DNA from: Bisporella sp. PMI_857
Lineage: Eukaryota; Ascomycota; Leotiomycetes; Helotiales; Helotiaceae
Length of the DNA: 64,000 nucleotides
Reading direction: 5' to 3'
NCBI GenBank assembly: GCA_021307315.1
Contig: JAJSPD010000127.1
Location: 1 to 64,000, forward strand
The first letter of the stretch is position 1. Each line of letters starts with the position of its first letter. Both the position numbers and the translations under genes were made by a program. Positions 58,041-64,000 of the stretch are shown in pieces. Below the pieces are notes generated by a model that saw only the letters and a program-made list of their open reading frames with translations, was not told where the DNA came from and did no database searches.

Positions 58041-59552
58041 ATGCCACACATCACAACAGCCATGCATCGGAGCATGAGGAGGAGTGTGGGAGATATAGTG
58101 GTTGATAGTTTGCTTGGGAAGAGACAAATTGTGGACAAAGTAAATAGTGTCAAGGAAACATTCTCAAGTTGGGACAACTGCATGGCCAAAACATATTGCA
58201 AGTGAGTATGTACTCGGGACGCGTTTGCTATATCACTAACATATTTTAGATGGCCCATAATTGCTGCGATAATAGTGGGAGGCTTGATCGTGCTTTCAGT
58301 AGTATGGTGCATAGTACGATGCGCATGCTGCGGCTATTCGTGTTGTTGCTCCTGTTTCTCATTCCTAAAGTGTTGCGATTGCTGTGGTGGCCTCTGCGAT
58401 GGCAAGAAGAACAAGCCTCATAAACACCTAGACGATCCCTTCTCCTCGCATGCTGCACGGAATCTAGGGTACCAGGCACCAGCCCCTATGGTCAGCGGTG
58501 GGCTGGGCGGTGGGCCTGCTACACCACAGTTTGCGCAGTTCGAGGTGGGGAAAAATGGTTTCGCGGTCGAATCGAAACCTGTTGTGAACGAGGATGCTTT
58601 GCCACCAATGCCGAGCTGGGATGGTGCCACGAAGAAGCATGTATTATCGGAGGACGAGAAAAATGCTGTTGAGCTCGGGGATCTGGACCCGGCAACTGGC
58701 CAGAAAATGCCACTCATGACAGGTGCTGCAGGGCCTGGAATTAGCGGCCCGCCTAGTCCGATGAATGAGACGGCTCCTGGCCCATATGCTGCCCAGCCTG
58801 GACAGGCAGTGGATGGAAATGGCTACTTGGGGGTGGCAGGTGACGCATACCCTCAGAACCAAAATCAGGAAGGAAGAGGCTATAGGGGTCCAGGTATGGC
58901 AGGTCAAGGTTATGACGGGCAAGGCAGAGGTTATGGTCCACCATCACCTCAAGATCCATATGCAAACAACCGGGACCCGTACGGAGGCAATCAAGACCCA
59001 TATGTAAATCACCAGGACCAGTTTGGGGATAACTTTACCGGAGGCTATGGCCGTGCTCGCCGTGGCCAGCCTGAACGTCAATACTCGAACAGTGATCGTG
59101 GACGTGCATATCCACCAAATCCTCAACGACAATACTCTGGAGACTCGAGGCCTTCAAATCAATCAAGGCAGTATTCAGACCAAACTTATCAATCCAACAA
59201 TTACCAAAACGATAATTATCAGAATGAACCTTACCAACAACAACCTCCTCGTGGCCCCTCCCGTGGACCAGGCAGAGTTGCATCTCCACTAATGAATAAC
59301 TCTGGATTCGACTTCGGAGGCGGACCGCAAGACTATTCGCGGCCGGCACCACAACATCAACAATCTTATAATTCAGGATATGCAGAGAGTACAGTCGCGC
59401 CTTCATACAGGACACGAGACCCACAGCAAGATGGCTATGGTAGAGGTTATGGTCAACAAGGACCTCCTGCAGGCCCTATCATACCAGCAGGCACTTACGG
59501 TGGTAGAGGAAATCCCAGGGAACCACAGAACTGGGATCCTGTGCAGCGGTAG
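58041..59552 (+). CDS. Fibroin-3-related single-span membrane protein with Cys-rich juxtamembrane region
   Basis: Two exons, 58041-58201 and 58250-59552, give 487 residues; ATG at 58041. A short N-terminal region with C-M-A-K-T-Y-C-K precedes a transmembrane helix at 55-77. Then come about 14 cysteines between 74 and 103 in C-C, C-C-C and C-D-C-C groups, likely palmitoylated. The remaining 380 residues are disordered and rich in Gly, Pro, Gln, Tyr and Asn, with repeated D-P-Y and R-Q-Y-S units. Fungal annotations call this family fibroin-3 related because of the low-complexity tail; it is not silk. The function is unknown. It follows the RCR gene on the same strand and shares its short-exon, one-span, YQN-rich-tail layout. 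Confidence 0.75.
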
Positions 59553-62500
59553 TAAGTCTTTATCTGAGGGGAGAAATGGATCATGTATTCGTAATGTCTG
59601 GAACAGGCTATTTTCTTTTCGTTCTTTCCACATTGTTTTGAAAGAGCTAGATATTGGGCGAAAACGCGGGTCGCGAAAAGAGTGCTGAGGATTTTTATTT
59701 GTATCTACCGGATAGCTGCATAGCATGGCGTTTGTCCGGAGTACTGGATCTATTTGTGGAGTTGGGCGAGCTGAGAATCTATGGAATATTTCCTGTCCAA
59801 TATTACCGAACGAAGCTGATTATTATGTTGATCTTCATGTGGTCTAACTTTTGTGCGTAATGTTGATAAGTATTTTAAGAGGCTGTGTCAAGTAACATCA
59901 ATTAGTGGCTCCTTCCTTCATAATGTCGCTTTCCTATCCTAGCTAGCGCAAGGATCTTTACTGCTGCTATTCTTCAACTTTCACTAAGCTGTCCTTTCTC
60001 CATCGAAGCTTCATGCTATACTACTGCAGTCTGATGTGCGGGAATAAGTCTATCGACTATACGACAACTACATAACCGGATAGTACACGGCTCTTCCGGG
60101 ACACATCGCTCATAAAAAGCTGCGTTGCTATCGGCTGCCACCCAGAGGTATTCCTATCTACTGCTATTCCCTGTTCTCTCATCGCTTCACTTGGTTTAGT
60201 AGAACCGGAAGCTGGGTCATGGCCAGACACGGTTTTAACGGTCACAAAGTCTATTGGTATGGAGCGAACGACGTAACCAGCAGACATTCTCCTAAAAAGA
60301 TCAACGGCGGGTCGCGTACAAGTGACCTTGAAAAATTTCGATTTCATATGCGACTGCATATAGTTACTAAATAAGACCTTCCAAAATTCGGTGGGGTGCT
60401 CTGATGCCGTTCAAGGCTAAGACGCGGTGCGATGCTCATCGGGCCGTGCCAGGCCTGAAAGTGCCACCAGGCGATCGTTGGGTTTCGTTAGCGACCATCT
60501 GGAATACTATACCTCTATCTCTTACGGATGTATTTTAGTAGCATGCATAACTGATAATTTAAAAGGTTTAACGGTCTATAGAACGTGTAGCGACTCTTGG
60601 AATATCCGTGACTCAATCCAGAAAGCCATTTTCTGAAGAGTTGAGAAACAGACGATTACTATTCAAAGGTGAGTAAGAAGTTGAGATGAACTTCTCCTCT
60701 ATGATATAAGCAAATGACTTATATGGATAGCTGCACCCTGATATTCTAATTTTTGGGGGAGCCAGTTGTCATCTGGACCTACCTCCCCTTCGTAAGCCAT
60801 CCCTCTACGTGGCCTCACCCTTATTCAGCGATTAAATAAGTAGACCCTAAGTTCGGAGGACTTTTTCTACGCATATTAACTATAGCTTAACTCACACAGG
60901 TCACTCGTGGGCCGCCCAAGGTTAACTGAGGTAAGACGGCCTGTTTGGGATGCAAAGGTATGTTTCCACCTTTAGTTCACGCCAGCCCTTCAATGCATTG
61001 AACCAAATTGGAACACCAGATGAAGTTCACGGGGGAAGAGCCATCATGTAGTAACTGAATACGGCTTCATTATCAATGTCATTGTGGTAAAACGCCTCTA
61101 TGGAAAGAGGATACGGTGAAGCGGGGATATGCTTTGGACGAAGACATAAGTATGTTTTTTTCCCCGTCGTGCTTATAAAGCTGAACTTCTACCATCATCT
61201 TGAAGCATACTTCTCATTACTTTCCTAACCTTGGTGTGAACCTTCACCTTTAAGAAGACATTCGGGATGAATGCATCATGGAAGTATTTGAAGCTACGTT
61301 GGAAGTTTCAAGAGGATCGCAAAGATGGTCCTTTGTTTACAGGCTTGGCACGCCTTGGCAGGGTCTTTAGCGAGCCCGTCCCAATTAGGACAATGGTCCA
61401 CTTTTATCGTGAGAGAAGTCTCCATAGATATCGTCCTCCAGGGCAGTCACTTTGGTGGTGAACATGCTCAAGCTAGCTTTATAAACTATCACTACAGTAC
61501 AGCTTTGAACTTTGTGACGGAATCACCTCGAAGTGATAGTAAGGAGAATATTCGCAGATCGTTCTAAAAGCCTTTAAAAGGCAATACTACCCACCTTTTT
61601 GTTTAACATATACAGCTAATATTTAAGCCGCGACTGTATCAACATTGCACAAATGATATCAGGTTACTCGGGTCCTTACGCACAGAAGGTTGTAGCGGCA
61701 GAACTTGAGGACAAAAAAAAGTATAAGGAACAGCTGCGGCACTAGATAAGAAAGCCAGACATTTTAAAGTAGAACCCCATCCCTTACCTGCCTAAAAAGG
61801 TAAGAAAGCGAAAAATTCTAATCATTAGACAAGTAGGCATAAGATTTGCATCAGGCCGATCAATTCTACATTATTCACATGTGGTTATTTCAGATTTTGT
61901 TACTATTAAGGAGTATTAGAAGTGCAGTTGAAAGGTTTAATTTTGAGAGTTAGAGGAAGTACTTATGACAAACTCCAAAATATGGAATTTCCTCTGCGCC
62001 AAATAGTTCTCAATTTCATGGTATACGAATTAACTAGTAACACAAAACACCTTGACCCAAGATATTTGCTCCCCTGTGCGCGCGTTCGGACAGACCTTCG
62101 CAATTGGGATAATCCTCGCTCTCAATACCAAAAGTGATCATGGCATCACGCACTTTCTTCCGCTGTGTATCATTAAGAGGTCCTTCTCTGTTACCTGTTA
62201 TATATCCCCGACCTTTTGAACAGCTGAAACGTCGATCATAGGCGGCTGAAGGATGTTATATTCAGGTTAAACCGGAAGTTTAATTCAACTGCTACCAAGT
62301 CGAAAACTATGCCAAATTTCTGGCAGAAACTTAGGTAATATAGGCAAGCTATAACCTTGCTCAGAGTTGTAAAAATCATAGAGCGAAAGCTCTGCATCCA
62401 TACGGCCTTTTCCGTGCATGCTAATATATCCAGTTTGTCGCAGTAAGTAAGGGGTCATAGTTTCATTGGATATTAGGACCATCCAAACCCACGCCATTAG

Positions 62501-62568
62501 CAGCGAGATCCAGCTCTAAATTTGTGTTAAATAAACGAAACTCCCAGCGGAAAAGAATGATACCCTTA
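59553..62568. other. 3.0-kb decayed or non-coding region
   Basis: No intact gene is found. Short coding-like fragments appear (for example 60057-60359 on the minus strand and 61267-61461 on the plus strand) but none is recognisable. Adjacent to a disrupted folylpolyglutamate synthase copy, it may be part of the same degraded block. Confidence 0.4.
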
Positions 62569-64000
62569 TCAAATTACGCGCTGGAGCGAACAATAAGACT
62601 CCAATAGACAGAGCGCACCGCTAACTAGGTGGAGACTCCCTGTCACTAATGCTTGCATACCGTTGTTCTGATCACCAATTTCCCTAGCTCGATCTAAAGC
62701 ATCCTGAATGGTTCGTTCGCATAAAACTGTAGCCTTAGGATCAAGATTCCTCCAAGTTTCAGCATAACCACGTTGGATCTCTGCTGAGAAGCTCTTTGTC
62801 AGATTCCTGTCTCCAAAGAGAATTAGCTTGTATTCTATCCTTCGGTATAGTAGCAAATACCAATTCTTCTTTGGCCATCTCGCCTTTCGTCATATGTGGT
62901 TAAAATGACGTATTGTATATGAATTCTATGATATTGTAGAGATTCAGCAATGATACGTAGAAGTGTAGCCACATCTCGTCTTGAAAATTGACTAAATATA
63001 AGAATGCGCGTGGGAGTAACAGTATTACTAGAGAACGTTAATATGTAGTCTACATTTTACCGGATAGACATCACGACGTGCCTTTGGTTCTCCGTGGCCA
63101 TTTCAGCGAACCAATCTACAGCATACTGTAAGCCTATTTCATTATGCGCTCCATCAAAGAACCATTGGCAATTCCGCTCGTTAATTTGCTGATACCGCCC
63201 AGGCCAGAAAAATTGCTCGATGCCGCGAACCATATTTTCCTCCATGCTACATTGGCCTTCAGGCGCCTTTACAGATATCCAAGCGCGGACTACTGCGAGA
63301 GCCAGAGAGCAGTTTGTTCTCTGAGCTTTGGCCTTTAGCGCCTCAGCGTCAGTTGGAAGTGCATTGTCGATGCCGACAAATTCCAGCACAACTCCTTTCT
63401 CAGCTGCTCGCTGTTCGAGAACTGTAGCGACATTTGGTTCCTGGGGAGCTGAGAAGGCTAGACTTCCTGATTTGAAGATCCCTGCCTTATGCTAGGCAAT
63501 TCTCTCGACTGTTGGGCCAAGCAGATTAACATGATCCATTGAAATTGGTGTGATGGCTGTCATAAGCGGTATCTTTATAACATTCGTGGCATCAAACTCT
63601 CCACCAAGGTGAGCCTCATAGATTGCGACATCCACCTTTTCCTCAATAAAAATATGGAATGAGAGAATGGCCAAGAGCTGGAGATATCGGGATATTTCCA
63701 GGGTCGGGGGTGGCCTGGCTCAGTAAATTATCCCAGATTTCGAAAAATCGCATCGTGAAAAGATCTTTCGATATCGGCTCACCGTTGATACGAATTCTCT
63801 CACGTATATCTTTCATATGTGGTGATGTGTAGAGCCCAATCTTTCGTGGGTATCCAGTGTCGCTTCCGTGCGCCGCGAGCAAGGATGCCGCGAATGCGCA
63901 GGTACTACCCTTTCCGTTCGTCCCTGCGACGTGGATAGCATTTAATCCATTTATATCTTCGGCCTGTTGTTATATTCAGTAAAGCATTTAAGCCATTGAA
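62569..64000 (-). pseudogene. Disrupted folylpolyglutamate synthase copy, truncated by the window edge
   Basis: Reading on the minus strand gives pieces of FPGS in the right order: A-G-T-N-G-K-G-S-T P-loop (about 63905-63930), G-L-Y-T-S-P-H, R-E-R-I-R-I-N-G, then V-A-I-Y-E-x-x-L-G-G-E-F-D-A-T-N-V, the D-G-A-H-N-E segment near 63145, and T-G-S-L-H-L-V near the end. Damage is multiple: a one-base frame change near 63684-63692, a TAG at 63492-63494 where the family has Trp before H-K-A-G, and a TAG at 62835-62837 followed by another frame change. The enzyme would add glutamates to folate, but this copy cannot encode it whole. The 5' end lies beyond the window. A possible 33-nt intron sits near 63025-63060. 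Confidence 0.8.

Noticed and set aside
60057..60359. 100-codon frame with repeated G-Y-V-V segments
   Set aside because: It may be a fragment of a decayed gene, but no family is recognised and no exon partners are visible.

Overview
The window reads as nuclear DNA of a filamentous ascomycete (Pezizomycotina). Compact genes on both strands carry short GT-AG introns of about 50-100 nt. Several families are fungal-specific (But2_C, RCR, fused pseudouridine-phosphate glycosidase/kinase). A class-level guess of Leotiomycetes is only an impression. No bacterial, viral or organellar block was seen. Gene models below were built by reading exon frames and splice sites by hand, and several open frames begin at non-ATG codons, so starts were moved to the first sensible ATG.

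Layout. 1-5 kb: a STIMATE/YPL162C-like membrane protein, a 27-residue Cys-rich mini-protein and the splicing factor SF3B6. 5.2-6.0 kb: a MITE with perfect 80-bp terminal inverted repeats, and a possible second element beside it. 7.3-12.1 kb: a membrane-anchored triple chitin-binding protein and two uncharacterised proteins. 13-16.3 kb: mitochondrial QRI7 and a Q/N/G-rich protein. 17.3-25.2 kb: a secreted But2_C protein, the pseudouridine-catabolism fusion enzyme, a GPI-type secreted protein and an SDR. 26.7-32.5 kb: a TPR-CHAT protease gene divergent from a gasdermin-like gene, then a small fungal-specific protein. 32.5-37.6 kb: 5 kb without a supportable gene, leading to CDC25. 40.7-51.7 kb: an MFS transporter, UTP18, a broken 2EXR/F-box-like gene, a 118-bp palindrome and RPA135. 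52.4-59.6 kb: ARL8, an RCR-like protein and a fibroin-3-like membrane protein. 59.6-64 kb: decayed DNA ending in a disrupted folylpolyglutamate synthase copy cut by the window edge.

How genes fit together. The most striking unit is the divergent pair at 26702-31487. A caspase-like CHAT protease with a long TPR sensor array sits head-to-head with a 285-residue gasdermin-like pore-former candidate. Fungal gasdermins (RCD-1, HET-Q1 class) are known to pair with protease genes and to be activated by removal of a short C-terminal tail, so this looks like a two-gene regulated cell-death / non-self recognition module. UTP18 and RPA135 both serve ribosome production. The chitin-binding, RCR and fibroin-3-like genes all concern the cell surface. 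Single-copy housekeeping genes (SF3B6, QRI7, CDC25, RPA135, ARL8) look intact, while the right end shows mutational decay compatible with repeat-induced point mutation.
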